From Streptomyces sp. AC550_RSS872 (GTDB lineage: Bacteria > Actinomycetota > Actinomycetes > Streptomycetales > Streptomycetaceae), in NCBI RefSeq assembly GCF_019049285.1, contig NZ_JAGMUL010000013.1, positions 16,147 to 80,146 of the forward strand: a stretch of DNA of 64,000 bases, written 5' to 3'. This document shows positions 25,087 to 34,162 of this stretch, one piece after another; within the stretch, counting starts at the first letter, position 1; every line of letters begins with the position of its first letter. Under the pieces are notes generated by a model. It made no database searches. It had not been told where the DNA came from and saw only the letters and a list, made by a program, of their open reading frames with translations. A program made the translations under genes and the position numbers.

Positions 25087-27450
25087 TCACACTCCGGCTT
25101 CCACCGGGGCGTCCTCGCCTTCCAGGTCGGTCTCCACGTCGTGGGTGATCTTCCGGCGGAGGTTCTCGACGTCCGTCTGCAAGCCGATGAGCAGCTTGTG
25201 GAGGTCGTCGAGGACGGGGAGCGGGACGATCGGTGTGTGGGCGCCGACCTCGGGTTCGAGCAGGTGCAGCCGATCGAGGGCGTCCCGGGCGGCCGTCACG
25301 CTGTGGCGCAGCACCTGTCGCTGTTCGGCGGCGAGCTGGCTGGGGGGTCGGGGCGTCCGCGCGGCGTCCTGCTGCCCGGCCAGGTACCCGGACGCGGCCG
25401 GGGGCAGCTCGACAGCCTCCGCCTCGCCTGCCGCCTCGGCGCCCGTTCCTGGGGCTTCGGCCTCCGCACCGGCCTCCGCACCGGCCTCTGTGGCGTCCGG
25501 CGTGGCGGCCGACGTACCGGTCTCGAACGTCGGGTGTGGGAACGGGACGACGGGTGCTTTCGGAGGGTGAGCCTTGATCGCGCGTTCGGGATTGGAGGCC
25601 CACACGACGTCCCACTGGTGCAGGGTCACGGGCACACCGTCGCCGTCGCGCTCGATCTTGTCGTCGCTGCCGAGGTCGACCTTGAAGTGGACGTAGGGGG
25701 GTTCGGCCACGTCCCCTGTCCGCTCCTGGCGGATGAGCTGGCGTGCGGTGACGGCGTTCTCCGGCAGGGCGTCGCTGCGGAACCCGTTCGCGGCCAGCGC
25801 GAGGGTCCACAGGCCCAGCTCGTTGTGCCGCTGCGAGAGGTCCTCGACGATCTGGTTGACGTCGGCGCGGAAGGGGACGCCGCCCTTTTCCTTGGGGGCC
25901 ATCAGGGCCGAACCGACGTTCCGGGTGAGTAGCTTGTCGGCGATCAGCGCCACACCGCCGGCCACGGCCAGGGTGCAGCGGGCGTCGATGTCGCCTGCCA
26001 TGGCCGGCGCCACAAGGTCGGTGAAGTCCTCCGTCGGGCAGGGAGTCCACTCCTGGAGGACGTCGGAGGTGAGGACGCCACCGTTGTTCCAGGCGTTGCG
26101 GGCCTGTGTCGTGACCTGCTTCTTGTGCGAGCGCCACGGGAGGTCGATCAACGGACCGAGGAGCTCGGCGAACCCCTTCAGACCCATGCGTTTGCCACCC
26201 TTGATGGCCTTGGCCTGGTCCTTGAGGTGGTCCAGGAGTTCCGGCCGGGTCAGCCAGTACACGAGGTAGACGCTGCGCCAGAGCGCTGTGCCGGGCGGGG
26301 GCGTGTCTCCAGGGACCATGTCGGGGAGTTCGGCCACCGGGATACGGCCCACGGCCACGCCGTACACCACCTGGAGATCGTCCTTGCGCACCTGCGAACT
26401 TCCCAGCTGGATCACGCGCTTGAGGGCACGCGTGGCGACCTCGACGTTCTGGGCGGCCGCGTCCCACTGCTTGAACTCCACGTGGACCGAGGCCAGTACG
26501 GAGCGGATGGCGTCGTCGAAGATGTCCTCGGCGGCAAGGAGGTGGCCCGGGTGTCCTTCCGCGCCGACGGCGATCTGGGCCGGCAGGACATAGGTCTGGG
26601 CGATCTGGGCCGCGCGTAGCCCCGGTTCCTCGACCGCGATCTCCCGCGCGAACTCCTCCGCGAGCGTGCGGCGCCACTTCTCCCTGGCTGCGGCCAGCTG
26701 CTGCCCGAGCGGGACGGTGCCCGCGGCGGGCCGGACGGCCCCGGTCCTGCCGAACAGCGAGTCCACCGCGAGCGCCGCCGCCTCCGAGGCTTCGGCACCG
26801 GGGCCGGCGAGCACGGCCCAGGCGCTCGCGAGCCTGGTGATGCCGTCCCGGACGACCAGGGCATGGAAGGACTCGGTGCCGTCCTCGAAGGCGATCTCGA
26901 CGGGGTGGGTGATCAGACTGCGGGTGACCTTGCGGGAGAGGACGGAGGGCGCGTAGCTGTTGAGCGAGAGGGTCCCGTGGATGGTCTGCCACACGTGGTC
27001 CCGCAGGTGCGCGGGGCTTTGATACCGGTAGCGGACGATCGCACAGGGCCGGCCCTCGTCGGTGACCCCCTGGACCTGGGGGTCCGGGATCTCCATCACC
27101 TCCATTCCGGTACGGGGCTGGATACCGGGCAGCAACTCGCTCAGATGGACCCGGGTGACGACCGAGCGCAGCGTCGCACCGTCGACGTTCTCCACCATCA
27201 ACAGCCCGGCGGGCTCCTCGCTGGTGGGTCGCAGTTGTACGGCCACCGCGTCGGGGCCGGTCGTGGCGCGGGCGATGGCCTGCCAAGCGGCTTCCGGTAG
27301 CAGGGCCATGGGGTTGGCGTTGCCCGCGTCGACGACCTTCGTGATGTCGGCGTCCGAAGAGGTGGACGGCAGTACGGGATCGACGTTGGACACCAGGACG
27401 GACTCGGTGCCCCATTGCACGGGGAAGGAGCGGGGGGCCTGGGAAGGCAT
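25087..27450 (-). CDS. Unknown 787-aa protein, last gene of three-gene accessory cluster
   Basis: I do not recognise the family. No signal peptide or TM helix is evident, so it is probably cytoplasmic. Residues about 140-215 contain HPVEIAFEDGTESFHALVV then RDGITRLASAW. That loosely resembles the ParB/DndB-type pattern in which a strand is followed by DGxxR (here DGITR, 202-206), but the match is weak. The middle is a long alpha-helical region. Residues about 650-700 are an Ala/Glu-rich disordered linker, and the last 80 residues are helical, probably coiled coil (LLIGLQTDVENLRRKIT). ATG 27450 has a strong ribosome site (TTGGAGGA). It lies 177 bp downstream of the 243-aa gene. Confidence 0.85.
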   Translation of the reverse strand: MPSQAPRSFPVQWGTESVLVSNVDPVLPSTSSDADITKVVDAGNANPMALLPEAAWQAIARATTGPDAVAVQLRPTSEEPAGLLMVENVDGATLRSVVTRVHLSELLPGIQPRTGMEVMEIPDPQVQGVTDEGRPCAIVRYRYQSPAHLRDHVWQTIHGTLSLNSYAPSVLSRKVTRSLITHPVEIAFEDGTESFHALVVRDGITRLASAWAVLAGPGAEASEAAALAVDSLFGRTGAVRPAAGTVPLGQQLAAAREKWRRTLAEEFAREIAVEEPGLRAAQIAQTYVLPAQIAVGAEGHPGHLLAAEDIFDDAIRSVLASVHVEFKQWDAAAQNVEVATRALKRVIQLGSSQVRKDDLQVVYGVAVGRIPVAELPDMVPGDTPPPGTALWRSVYLVYWLTRPELLDHLKDQAKAIKGGKRMGLKGFAELLGPLIDLPWRSHKKQVTTQARNAWNNGGVLTSDVLQEWTPCPTEDFTDLVAPAMAGDIDARCTLAVAGGVALIADKLLTRNVGSALMAPKEKGGVPFRADVNQIVEDLSQRHNELGLWTLALAANGFRSDALPENAVTARQLIRQERTGDVAEPPYVHFKVDLGSDDKIERDGDGVPVTLHQWDVVWASNPERAIKAHPPKAPVVPFPHPTFETGTSAATPDATEAGAEAGAEAEAPGTGAEAAGEAEAVELPPAASGYLAGQQDAARTPRPPSQLAAEQRQVLRHSVTAARDALDRLHLLEPEVGAHTPIVPLPVLDDLHKLLIGLQTDVENLRRKITHDVETDLEGEDAPVEAGV

Positions 27451-27627
27451 GGGACGTCCTCCAAGGGACGAGTGAGGCAGGAGAGGGCAGAGCGGGGCGA
27501 GGGACGATGAACGAGGAGGGAGAGAGGTGGGAGAACGGAGCGGCCGGGGGGCGGCGCGGCGAGGGGAGTCCGCCCTGGGAGCCCGGCCGCTCGGCGGCCC
27601 GGTGACGCGAGGTCAGAGCAGACGAGG

Positions 27628-28359
27628 TCAGAGCAGAAGGGGCTCTTCGGCTCCGGGGTGCAGCTCCGCGAACCAGCCGGACAGGAAACGGCGGTTGCGC
27701 TGCTGGGCATGGTGCCGGTACGCGCAGTACGCGACGAACTCCGCGGCCTCCAGGAGGCCGTCGGTGTCGGCCGCGGCGCAGGGCAGGCTTTCGGGGGACG
27801 TCGGCGACGGGGCGGCGGCGAGGTCGTACCAGGTGGCGACGGTGTTCCTACGGATGACCGCGAGCGCGGACGTGCCGTCCGCGGTGTGACGGGCCGACAG
27901 ACGCTCGATGAGGGCCCTGGCAGCGGCTCCGCCGGTCGTGTGCGGTCCGTGGGCGGTGCCGACCGTGGTGTCGGGCAGTTCGGCGATCGTCGCCAGTCCG
28001 CGCCGGAGGACCTGCCGGTATCTCCACTGCTCGGCCCTGTTGGGTCCGCGCCTGGTCGAGAGGGGGAGCGGCCTGCCCTGCCCGGCGGCGAGTTTCCTGG
28101 CGCGAAGGGTGTCACCGCGCCGGATGTTCAGGGCGGGGTCCGTGTGCAGCTGCTCGCGGAACTCGGCCCAGGCGGCGGCGACCGCCTTGGACTCGAAGGC
28201 GTCGAAGCCGATACGCAGCCACCCGGCCATGGTCAGGTTCCGGTCCCCGGAGAGGGCGGCGACATAGACGCCGACGGGACGAGTATTCGCTCTAGCAAAT
28301 ATGGGTAGATCGTCGCCGCCGGCGGCATGGGCAGGGGGCTGATTCGCGAAGGTGTTCAT
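27628..28359 (-). CDS. Unknown 243-aa protein, middle gene of accessory cluster
   Basis: Not recognised. Soluble, Arg/Ala-rich, with no membrane segment. Notable stretches are YVAALSGDRNLTMAGWLRIG, an Arg-rich segment (RRGPNRAEQWRYRQVLRRGL) and a C-terminal aromatic patch FVAYCAYRHHAQQRNRRF. The basic character would suit nucleic-acid binding or membership in a complex with the 787-aa protein (inference). Start ATG 28359 is preceded by GGAG with 5-nt spacing. The 5' end of the gene is visibly less GC-rich than its surroundings. Confidence 0.8.
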   Translation of the reverse strand: MNTFANQPPAHAAGGDDLPIFARANTRPVGVYVAALSGDRNLTMAGWLRIGFDAFESKAVAAAWAEFREQLHTDPALNIRRGDTLRARKLAAGQGRPLPLSTRRGPNRAEQWRYRQVLRRGLATIAELPDTTVGTAHGPHTTGGAAARALIERLSARHTADGTSALAVIRRNTVATWYDLAAAPSPTSPESLPCAAADTDGLLEAAEFVAYCAYRHHAQQRNRRFLSGWFAELHPGAEEPLLL

Positions 28360-28494
28360 GGGTTACTCCATGGCACAGCAAGAGATGTGATGGAGCGTCC
28401 GCGGCAACGGCGGTGCTCGCGCGTTGCAGGAACCCCTTGCGTCACGCATCTAAGACGTTACTGGCCATGAGCTCGGCCGAGGAAAGGAATAGTG

Positions 28495-28547
28495 CGATCG
28501 GATCGGACTTGATCAGAACCGCATTCGATCCGGCCCGATCGCGATCG
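28495..28547. repeat. GATC-rich imperfect inverted repeat (about 20-bp arms)
   Basis: Six GATC tetramers occur in 51 bp (starts 28496, 28501, 28511, 28527, 28537, 28543). The left arm (28495-28514, CGATCGGATCGGACTTGATC) and the reverse complement of the right arm (28527-28547) align over about 20 positions with few mismatches, around a 12-nt centre. It sits between the stop of the 113-aa gene and the start of the 243-aa gene. It may be an operator for the downstream pair or a terminator/attenuator hairpin; there is no U-tract. Confidence 0.7.
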
Positions 28548-28567
28548 AATTGCGCCGGGAATGGGTG

Positions 28568-28909
28568 CTACGGGATCAAGTTGCCTCGCGCGTCGGGGTA
28601 GTTGTCGAAAAGCTGTGGCAGTGGCCCCTGGCCCAGCTTGTCGAGAAGGGCGAAGGCCGTCGCGACCGCCACGGTCTGCCCCAGGGCGCTGTTCTTCTCG
28701 ATGACGAACACGAACTCGTTCTCCGAGGTCGGCAGCCGTCTCGGCAAGGTGATGAGGCCGAGCTTCTCGAATTCGTTCGTGATCTCCTCGCACAACTCCG
28801 CGCTCAGCCGCTGGCGTTCCGGCGCGGCATATTTCTTGATGAAGCGCATGGAGAGCCGCTTGATCCCGTGATCGACCTCGACGGCGTGCGCGATAACGGT
28901 GAAGTCCAT
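28568..28909 (-). CDS. Unknown 113-aa protein, first gene of accessory cluster
   Basis: Not recognised. Begins MDFTVIAHAVEVDHGIKRLS and has a central amphipathic helix (LCEEITNEFEKLGLITLP), then VFVIEKNSALGQTVAVATAF. Small, soluble and mixed in charge. Base composition is less GC-biased than in the core genes around it. A perfect 9-bp inverted repeat lies immediately upstream of the ATG (28910-28930), so the gene is probably regulated, perhaps by itself if it binds DNA; no HTH is obvious. No clear Shine-Dalgarno sequence is present because the palindrome occupies that position. Confidence 0.65.
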   Translation of the reverse strand: MDFTVIAHAVEVDHGIKRLSMRFIKKYAAPERQRLSAELCEEITNEFEKLGLITLPRRLPTSENEFVFVIEKNSALGQTVAVATAFALLDKLGQGPLPQLFDNYPDARGNLIP

Positions 28910-28930
28910 AACTCAGTACATTACTGAGTT
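28910..28930. promoter_or_regulatory. Perfect 9-bp inverted repeat upstream of 113-aa gene
   Basis: AACTCAGTA (28910-28918), CAT, TACTGAGTT (28922-28930): a perfect A/T-balanced palindrome with a 3-nt spacer, starting directly before the start codon of the minus-strand gene. Its position over the expected ribosome-binding and promoter area suits a repressor operator. Confidence 0.65.
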
Positions 28931-29015
28931 AGTTACCAAGCTGTGTGAGTCCTGCCCGAAAAGCCCCGCCCGGCCGCGGAGCTTTTCTGACGAGCTGAAA
29001 CGAATCTCCTGGGTC

Positions 29016-29267
29016 CTAGACCCCGTAACCGTCGCTGTACCCGTCCCGCCGATGATGGTGGGGCTCGTCGCCGACGACCGGCGTCGCGGGCGGTACCACC
29101 ACGCGCCTGCGCCTGGCGATGCTGCTGAACGTCGTGACGCCGATCAGCCCGACGATCATCAGGATGATGCCGACCAGGTCGAGATTGACTCCCTCCATGT
29201 CCCAGTCGGTCGCGAACGTGAGGATGGCTCCCGCGGCGATGAGGATGATGCATCCGCCGAGGCCCAT
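29016..29267 (-). CDS. DUF6458-type small membrane protein
   Basis: 83 aa with two TM helices (CIILIAAGAILTFA; LVGIILMIVGLIGVTTF) separated by a short loop with DWDMEGVNLDLVG, then a basic and His/Asp-rich cytoplasmic tail. It matches the small actinobacterial DUF6458 family (MGLGG start, NLDxVGxILMxVG). No known function. Marks the return to core sequence after the accessory cluster. Confidence 0.85.
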   Translation of the reverse strand: MGLGGCIILIAAGAILTFATDWDMEGVNLDLVGIILMIVGLIGVTTFSSIARRRRVVVPPATPVVGDEPHHHRRDGYSDGYGV

Positions 29268-29344
29268 AGGTGTCGCCTCCCTGGTCCGGTGGTTCCGGTC
29301 GGAGGCGGGTACCCCGCCGGGCCGGAACTACCCGCCCGGCGGAA

Positions 29345-30643
29345 CTACCCCTCCAGGAAAGCCACCAGGGAGTTCGCCAGCAGATGCGGGTCGTCCGCGC
29401 CGCACAGCTCTCGGGCGCTGTGCATCGAGAGGATCGCCACACCGATGTCGACGGTCTTGATGCCGTGCCGGGCCGCGGTGATCGGGCCGATCGTGGTGCC
29501 GCAGGGCATGGAGTTGTTGGAGACGAAGGACTGGAAGGGGACGTTCGCCTTCTCGCAGGCCGCCGCCCAGACCGCCCGGCCCGAACCGTCGGTCGCGTAG
29601 CGGTTGTTGACGTTGACCTTGAGGATCGGGCCGCCGTTGACGCGCGGGTGGTGCGTGGGGTCGTGGCGCTCGGCGTAGTTGGGGTGGACCGCGTGGCCCG
29701 TGTCGGAGGACAGACAGACCGTGCCCGCGAAGGCACGCGCCTTGTCCTCGTACGAGCCGCCGCGCGCGAACACCGAACGCTCCAGGACGCCGCCCAGCAG
29801 CGGCCCGTCGGCGCCGGTGTCGCTCTGCGAGCCGTTCTCCTCGTGGTCGAAGGCGGCCAGCACCGGGATGGAGGGCAGGGCCGCGCCCGATGCCGCCGCC
29901 GCGGTCAGCGCCGCCACGCCCGCGTGGACCGACAGCAGGTTGTCCATGCGCGGGCCCGCGACCAGCTCCTTGTCCCGGCCCAGGTGGGCAGGCGGCTCCA
30001 CGGAGTGGACCATGAGGTCCCAACCGGTGACCTCGTCCGCCGGCAGCCCGGCCGTCTCCTCCAGGAAGGCGATCAGGTCGCCGTCGCGCACATCGTCGCC
30101 GAGGCCCCAGATGGGCTGGAGGTGACGCTGCTTGTCGAGCTTGAGCCCCTCGGCGGACACGGAACGGTCCAGGTGGATGGCGAGTTGGGGGACACGCAGC
30201 AGCGGGCGGTCCACGTTCACCAGCCGGGTCGTACCGTCCCGCAGGGTCAGCCGGCCGGCCAGGCCCAGGTCGCGGTCGAGCCAGGAGTTGAGCAGGGGTC
30301 CGCCGTAGATCTCCACGGCCACCTGGCGCCAGCCGTGCGCCCCGGCGTCCGGCAGCGGCTTCACGCGCAGGTTCGGGGAGTCCGTGTGCGCGCCGACGAT
30401 CCGGAACGGCGTGTGGGGCGCCGCGCCCTCGGGGACGTACCAGGCCACGATCGCGCCACCGCGCAGCACGTACTTGCCGCCGCTCGTCCCGTCCCAGGCG
30501 TCCGTCTCCGAGACCTGCCGGAATCCGGCCTTCTCCAGCCTTTCGGCGGTGTTCGCCACGGCGTGGTACGGCGACGGGCTCGCCGCCAGGAAGGACATGA
30601 GGTCGTCGGTGTGGCCGCGGTCGAAGCGGGGGGGTTCGCTCAT
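29345..30643 (-). CDS. M18 family aminopeptidase
   Basis: 432 aa. Metal and catalytic motifs of M18 (aspartyl aminopeptidase-like): IVGAHTDSPNLRVKP, FDHEENGSQSDTGADGP and SSDTGHAVHPNYAERHDP, with the C-terminal conserved NNSMPCGTTIGPITAARHGI. It is a cytosolic di-zinc enzyme removing acidic or other N-terminal residues. ATG 30643 has AAGGTGA 6 nt upstream, so it is preferred over GTG 30652. Monocistronic, with a terminator hairpin upstream at 30664-30702 belonging to the next gene. Confidence 0.95.
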   Translation of the reverse strand: MSEPPRFDRGHTDDLMSFLAASPSPYHAVANTAERLEKAGFRQVSETDAWDGTSGGKYVLRGGAIVAWYVPEGAAPHTPFRIVGAHTDSPNLRVKPLPDAGAHGWRQVAVEIYGGPLLNSWLDRDLGLAGRLTLRDGTTRLVNVDRPLLRVPQLAIHLDRSVSAEGLKLDKQRHLQPIWGLGDDVRDGDLIAFLEETAGLPADEVTGWDLMVHSVEPPAHLGRDKELVAGPRMDNLLSVHAGVAALTAAAASGAALPSIPVLAAFDHEENGSQSDTGADGPLLGGVLERSVFARGGSYEDKARAFAGTVCLSSDTGHAVHPNYAERHDPTHHPRVNGGPILKVNVNNRYATDGSGRAVWAAACEKANVPFQSFVSNNSMPCGTTIGPITAARHGIKTVDIGVAILSMHSARELCGADDPHLLANSLVAFLEG

Positions 30644-30663
30644 GGGGTTCACCTTAACGACGT

Positions 30664-30702
30664 GCGAGGGCCCGCTCCCGGTGAAGGGGAGCGGGCCCTC
30701 GC
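30664..30702. terminator. Hairpin terminator downstream of acyl-CoA dehydrogenase
   Basis: A 16-bp perfect stem GCGAGGGCCCGCTCCC (30664-30679) / GGGAGCGGGCCCTCGC (30687-30702) with a 7-nt loop. It lies 65 bp beyond the stop of the minus-strand acyl-CoA dehydrogenase gene and just upstream of the aminopeptidase start. Confidence 0.88.
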
Positions 30703-30766
30703 AAGGGCGATGTGGATTGTCCGTGAGTGACTGGAACGGACTGGTAGGAGCGCCCGGAACCGGGGC

Positions 30767-32593
30767 CTAGAACGCCGCCTCGTCCAGCTCCATCAGGTCC
30801 AGGTCGATGCCCTCGGCGAGCTTGCGCGCACCGGTGACGCCCGGCAGGACGTTGGCCGCGAAGAACTTCGCCGCCGCGATCTTGCCCTGGTAGAACGCCT
30901 TGTCCTTCGAGGAGGCCGTCGGCAGCTTCTCGGCGGCGACCGCGGCGCCCTTGAGGAGCAGGTAGCCGACGACGACGTCGCCGGAGGCCAGCAGCAGGCG
31001 GGTGGTGTTCAGACCCACCTTGTAGATGTTCTTGACGTCCTGCTCGGTGGCCGCGAGGTCGGTCAGCATCAGGCCGACGATCGCCTCCAGCTCGACGGCG
31101 GCCTTCGCGAGGTGCTCGCGGGCGCCGGCCAGCTCCTCGCCGCCCTCACCGAGCGCCAGGAACTTCTTGATGTCCTCGGCGAGCGAGTTCAGGGCCGCGC
31201 CCTGGTTGCGGACGATCTTCCGGAAGAAGAAGTCCTGGCCCTGGATCGCGGTCGTGCCCTCGTACAGGGTGTCGATCTTGGCGTCGCGGATGTACTGCTC
31301 GATCGGGTACTCCTGGAGGAACCCGGAGCCGCCGAAGGTCTGGAGCGACTGGGCGAGCTGCTCGTAGCCCTTCTCGGATCCGTAGCCCTTGACGATCGGC
31401 AGGAGCAGGTCGTTCAGCGCGTGCTCGGCCTTGGCGTCCTCGCCGGCGGCCTCCTTGACGGCGATCGCGTCCTGGATGGAGGCGGTGTACAGCACCAGGG
31501 CGCGCATGCCCTCCGCGTACGCCTTCTGCGTCATCAGCGAGCGGCGCACGTCGGGGTGGTGCGTGATGGTGACCTTGGGTGCGGTCTTGTCGCCGAAGGC
31601 GGCGAGGTCGGAACCCTGGACGCGCTCCTTGGCGTACTCCAGCGCGTTCAGGTAGCCCGTCGACAGCGTGGAGATCGCCTTCGTGCCGACCATCATGCGA
31701 GCGAACTCGATGATGCGGAACATCTGGCGGATGCCGTCGTGCTTGTCGCCGATCAGCCAGCCCTTGGCGGGGTGCTGGTCGCCGAAGGTCATCTCGCAGG
31801 TGTTGGAGGCCTTCAGGCCCATCTTGTGCTCGACGTTGGTGGCGTAGACGCCGTTGCGCTCGCCCAGCTCGCCGGTCTCGAAGTCGAAGAGGTACTTCGG
31901 GACGAGGAAGAGGGACAGGCCCTTGGTGCCCGGACCGGCACCTTCCGGGCGCGCGAGCACGTAGTGAAGGATGTTCTCCTCCATGTCGTGCTCACCGGAG
32001 GTGATGAAGCGCTTGACGCCCTCGATGTGCCAGGAGCCGTCCTCCTGCTGGACCGCCTTGGTGCGGCCGGCGCCCACGTCCGAACCCGCGTCGGGCTCGG
32101 TGAGGACCATGGTGGAGCCCCAGGTCTTCTCGACCGCGATCTGGGCGATCTTCTTCTGTACGTCGTTGCCCTCGTCGTAGAGGATCCCGGCGAACGCCGG
32201 GCCGGAGGAGTACATCCACACAGCCGGGTTCGAGCCGAGGATCAGCTCCGCGTACGACCAGATCAGCGACGGCGGGGCGGTGGTGCCGCCGATGGCCTCG
32301 GGAAGCCCCAGCCGCCAGTACTCGGAGTCCATGAAGGCCTTGTAGCTCTTCTTGAAGGACGGCGGGACCGGCGCGGTGTTCGTCTCGGGATCGAAGACCG
32401 GCGGGTTGCGGTCGGCGTCCGCGAAGGACTCCGCCAGCTCGTTCTCGGCGAGGCGGGTCAGCTCGTCGAGGATGCTTTTCGCGGTCTCGGTGTCCATCTC
32501 CTCGAACGGGCCGGTGCCGTACAGCTTGTCGCGCCCGAGTACTTCGAAGAGGTTGAACTCGATGTCGCGGAGATTCGACTTGTAGTGCCCCAT
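30767..32593 (-). CDS. Acyl-CoA dehydrogenase, long FadE5-like type
   Basis: 608 aa, longer than classic 380-aa ACADs and matching the roughly 610-aa FadE5/DUF1974-like group. It has an extra N-terminal segment ([20 protein letters not shown]), FAD-binding stretches [16 protein letters not shown] and FITSGEHDM, and the conserved [19 protein letters not shown] near the C-terminus. It catalyses the first step of fatty acid beta-oxidation. ATG 32593 has GGAG 8 nt upstream. Monocistronic. Confidence 0.95.
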   Translation of the reverse strand: MGHYKSNLRDIEFNLFEVLGRDKLYGTGPFEEMDTETAKSILDELTRLAENELAESFADADRNPPVFDPETNTAPVPPSFKKSYKAFMDSEYWRLGLPEAIGGTTAPPSLIWSYAELILGSNPAVWMYSSGPAFAGILYDEGNDVQKKIAQIAVEKTWGSTMVLTEPDAGSDVGAGRTKAVQQEDGSWHIEGVKRFITSGEHDMEENILHYVLARPEGAGPGTKGLSLFLVPKYLFDFETGELGERNGVYATNVEHKMGLKASNTCEMTFGDQHPAKGWLIGDKHDGIRQMFRIIEFARMMVGTKAISTLSTGYLNALEYAKERVQGSDLAAFGDKTAPKVTITHHPDVRRSLMTQKAYAEGMRALVLYTASIQDAIAVKEAAGEDAKAEHALNDLLLPIVKGYGSEKGYEQLAQSLQTFGGSGFLQEYPIEQYIRDAKIDTLYEGTTAIQGQDFFFRKIVRNQGAALNSLAEDIKKFLALGEGGEELAGAREHLAKAAVELEAIVGLMLTDLAATEQDVKNIYKVGLNTTRLLLASGDVVVGYLLLKGAAVAAEKLPTASSKDKAFYQGKIAAAKFFAANVLPGVTGARKLAEGIDLDLMELDEAAF

Positions 32594-32727
32594 GGCGACG
32601 GCTCCGTTAGAGAGATCGGCGAGGCACTGGGTGTGCATCCTCGCGCTAGTTCACGTACCAACAAGTAGCTACGATGATGCTACCCGCCAGTAATAAGATG
32701 CAACCCCGATCCGCAATCTGTGACAGG

Positions 32728-33555
32728 TCACACCGGAACCGTCAGCGTCGCCGTGTATCCCCGCGCCACGCTCCCCTCCATCGCGGCCAGCTGCCGGTCG
32801 TATCCGTCGCTGAAGATGCCGTCGGTCTCCAGGGAGAGGCCGCTCAGATTGCGCACGCTCGCCTCGTAGCCGTCCGAGGCGTACACCGTGTCGCAGACGT
32901 CCTTCGGGAAGGCGAGCTGTGAGGTGCTGGTGATGGAGGTGGCGGCCGTGGCGTCGGCCAGGCCGCCGTACACCTCGAAGTGGATGTGCGGCCAGCGGCC
33001 CGCGTAGCAGCCCGGGAAGACGCTCCTGAAGGTCACCTGTCCCTTGTCGTCGGTCTCCTGGACGCCGCGCAGGTAGTTCTCGTCCGTGACGCCGTCCGAG
33101 TACAGGGAGTAATTGCCCTCCCGGTCGCAGTGCCAGAGGTAGACGGCGGCGCCCTTCTTCGGCGTCCCGCAGCCGGAGGCGGCGTCCACGACCGTGAGCG
33201 TGAGGGTCAGGGGCACGCCCTCGGCGGTGCCGCCCGCGGAGTCGCCGAAGCTCTGGGTGATGTCGCTGCGGACGACGCCGCTCTCCTTGAGGACGTTCAC
33301 ACCGTTGGAGCCGTCGCCGGGGAAGGGCCCCGCGGTCTCGTCCGGGATGGTGGCGCACCCGGCGGACGGCGAGGCGCTCCCGGAACCCTTGGAGGAGGGG
33401 GCGGCCGCGGTCTCGTCCTGCGAGCTGCACCCCACCAGCGGGATCAGTCCCGCCCCCGCCACCAGCCGGATCATGCGGCGGCGGGCGAGGACCGGCAGGT
33501 CGTGGGAGAGGCCGCGGTCGTGTTCGTGGACTTCTTCGGCGTGGTCTCGGCGCAT
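32728..33555 (-). CDS. Intradiol ring-cleavage dioxygenase, secreted lipoprotein form
   Basis: 275 aa. N-terminus has an Arg-rich stretch (ARRRMIRLVAGAGLIPLVGC) with a lipobox-like LVGC, suggesting Tat-type export and lipid anchoring; a Ser/Gly-rich linker follows. The catalytic beta-sandwich has the iron ligands: Tyr in YLWHCDREGNYSLY, Tyr in FPGCYAGRWPHIHFEVY and the HIH pair. It cleaves catechol-type rings, probably extracellularly. There are no other aromatic-catabolism genes nearby, so the substrate is uncertain. Confidence 0.9.
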   Translation of the reverse strand: MRRDHAEEVHEHDRGLSHDLPVLARRRMIRLVAGAGLIPLVGCSSQDETAAAPSSKGSGSASPSAGCATIPDETAGPFPGDGSNGVNVLKESGVVRSDITQSFGDSAGGTAEGVPLTLTLTVVDAASGCGTPKKGAAVYLWHCDREGNYSLYSDGVTDENYLRGVQETDDKGQVTFRSVFPGCYAGRWPHIHFEVYGGLADATAATSITSTSQLAFPKDVCDTVYASDGYEASVRNLSGLSLETDGIFSDGYDRQLAAMEGSVARGYTATLTVPV

Positions 33556-33686
33556 GGAAAGACGCTAGGAGCGGCAGCTGTGGGAAACCAGCGCGTGGAC
33601 TGTCGAGTCGCTGTCAGGTCACTGTCGGTTTGCCGTCGTCCCCGTAGCCGCCCGCCGTCCTCCCCGATCTCGGTACGCTTGCGCCC

Positions 33687-34160
33687 ATGTACGGCTACGA
33701 CCAGAACGTCGGTGCACAGCAGCAGTACGCCCCGCCGCAGCAGCCCATGGCCGGCGGAGTCGGCGGATACGGCCAGCAGCCGCCGCTCTACCCCGAGCCG
33801 TCCCCGCCCTCGCTCGCGGACGCGGTGCGGGCGTTCACCACGGGGCAGATGTCCGCGGAGGACTTCCAGCAGGTCTTCGCGACGTCGAAGGTCTACTGCC
33901 CGCGCGGCGACAACCCGGGGTTCCTCGCCCTGCACAACACCCAGCAGCCGGTGATCCCGATGTTCACCTCGCTGAAGGAGCTGCGCCGGTACGCGGGCAA
34001 GGAGTCCAAGTACTTCGTCATCACCGGCGCCGAGGTGATCGACCTCCTCCCCACCGGCTACGGCTTCGTCCTCGACATGGAGGGCGAACACCGCATGGTC
34101 TTCGACGCGAAGGCCGTGGAGCAGATGGTCGAGTTCGCGATGCGCCGGATGTACGGCTGA
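33687..34160 (+). CDS. SseB-family protein
   Basis: 157 aa. A Gln/Pro/Gly-rich disordered N-terminus (about 1-45) precedes an SseB-type domain (LADAVRAFTTGQMSAEDFQQ, IPMFTSLKELRRYAGKESKY, GAEVIDLLPTGYGFVLD). Despite the name, such proteins in actinomycetes have no demonstrated secretion role. No ribosome site precedes ATG 33687; a -10-like TACGCT lies about 9 nt upstream, so the mRNA may be leaderless (inference). Confidence 0.85.
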   Translation: MYGYDQNVGAQQQYAPPQQPMAGGVGGYGQQPPLYPEPSPPSLADAVRAFTTGQMSAEDFQQVFATSKVYCPRGDNPGFLALHNTQQPVIPMFTSLKELRRYAGKESKYFVITGAEVIDLLPTGYGFVLDMEGEHRMVFDAKAVEQMVEFAMRRMYG

Positions 34161-34162
34161 CC

